Source: Akkermansiaceae bacterium UBA5688
Lineage (GTDB): Bacteria > Verrucomicrobiota > Verrucomicrobiia > Verrucomicrobiales > Akkermansiaceae
Length of the DNA stretch: 5,368 bases
Direction of reading: 5' to 3'
Assembly: GCA_002420315.1 (NCBI GenBank)
Contig: DIHU01000075.1
Location: 1 to 5,368, forward strand
Part shown: positions 5,082-5,368 of the stretch, one piece after another
Numbering within the stretch: the first letter of the stretch is position 1
Layout: every line of letters begins with the position of its first letter
The notes under the pieces: model-generated
What the model was told of the DNA's origin: nothing
Databases searched by the model: none
Seen by the model: only the letters and a program-made list of their open reading frames with translations
Position numbers and translations under genes: made by a program

Positions 5082-5368
5082 GGATCTCCCACTGGATGTT
5101 GGTTCTGCGTTGAAGCGGATCTCTCCACCACTGCCTTGGAACAGTTCAACTGCTTTCCATCTCCGGAGATCCCCTGTGGCCTCCACAGTGTAGTTTCGGC
5201 CGACCGTGGTGTTAAAACTAAACCCGAAAGGTTCGCTGGTGACGTTGAACACTTGGAATGCTTTGTCGACAACCGTAACGGCATCCAATTCTATAAGTTT
5301 TGGTTTGCCATACATGCTACCGAGTTCTAGCAGCATGGTCCCGCTCACGAGGTAATCGTTACGATCAT
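5055..5368 (-). CDS. C-terminal end of a secreted Verrucomicrobia-type protein (N-terminus outside window)
   Basis: Open frame from the right edge to TAG at 5055-5057, giving 103 residues of the C-terminus. The first visible residues are DRNDYLVSGTMLLELGSMYG, then 'KPKLIELDAVTVVDKAFQVF'. The last 60 residues form a small beta-rich domain: 'FGFSFNTTVGRNYTVEATGD', 'LRRWKAVELFQGSGGEIRF', 'SSGRSQFFRVLVE'. The pattern 'F.....G..Y.VEAS.DL..W ... FYRV' is a frequent C-terminal module of large secreted proteins in Verrucomicrobia, and its role is not established. Only this end is visible, so the catalytic or binding part is unknown. ATG 5336 is internal, since the frame continues upstream without a stop. 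Its last 27 bp (with stop) are duplicated in the spacer. Confidence 0.85.
   Translation of the reverse strand, partial: DRNDYLVSGTMLLELGSMYGKPKLIELDAVTVVDKAFQVFNVTSEPFGFSFNTTVGRNYTVEATGDLRRWKAVELFQGSGGEIRFNAEPTSSGRSQFFRVLVE

Noticed and set aside
5040..5330. 96-codon plus-strand frame across the end of the upstream gene
   Set aside because: It is antisense to a frame with a clear Verrucomicrobia-type C-terminal pattern (VEATGDLRRW ... FFRV). The plus-strand product has no recognisable features.

Overview
The window holds two genes on the minus strand, both cut by its edges, and the short spacer between them. Nearly all of it (positions 1 to 4922) is one uninterrupted reading frame of 1640 codons that runs off the left edge. 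It encodes a very large secreted, multi-domain M60-type zinc metallopeptidase. At the right edge (5055 to 5368) is the C-terminal end of a second protein, in the same orientation and upstream in the direction of transcription. No gene is supported on the plus strand; the plus-strand frames are shadows of these two genes. I see no rRNA, tRNA, transposase, integrase or CRISPR array.

The organism is probably a member of the Verrucomicrobia or a related PVC lineage, quite likely aquatic. The main clue is the right-edge protein, whose C-terminus (VEATGDLRRWKAV, then QFFRVLVE at the very end) has the 'VEASTDL..W ... FYRV' ending common on secreted Verrucomicrobia proteins. The large protein fits this, with its sandwich-type Ig modules, DUF5011-like module, cupredoxin-like module and acidic Asn/Asp/Pro/Gly linkers. 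Base composition is moderate and the codon use is mixed. The lineage is an inference; there is no marker gene in the window.

Layout of the large protein, N to C: Sec signal peptide (residues 1-29); LamG/concanavalin-like beta sandwich (about 33-246); helical region (about 250-382); M60 accessory beta domain plus catalytic domain (about 383-800, with HEMSH at 632-636 and the presumed third ligand E649); C-terminal extension of the peptidase (to about 893); four Ig/cadherin-like modules (897-1287); a first Asn-Ser-Asp-Pro/Gly-Asp-Pro-Asn linker (1295-1308); a module with a 'GDVVAIYVGSELRG' signature (about 1311-1418); a DUF5011-like Ig module (1422-1492); a cupredoxin-like module with a complete type-1 copper ligand set (1497-1592: H1542, C1580, H1583, M1586); and a Gly-Asp-Pro-Asn repeat tail encoded by 12-bp tandem repeats that continues past the left edge. 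The likely job is to bind and cleave a glycoprotein or glycan-decorated substrate outside the cell, with the C-terminal modules acting as stalk, anchor or an extra redox/metal function.

The most unusual items are the fusion of an M60 peptidase to an apparently intact blue-copper-type module, the cassette of modules bracketed by two GDPN linkers with different codon use at its start, the synonymous two-flavour organisation of the 12-bp repeat, and an old head-to-tail duplication of about 79 bp at the gene junction. That duplication copied the last eight codons of the upstream gene into the leader of the peptidase gene.
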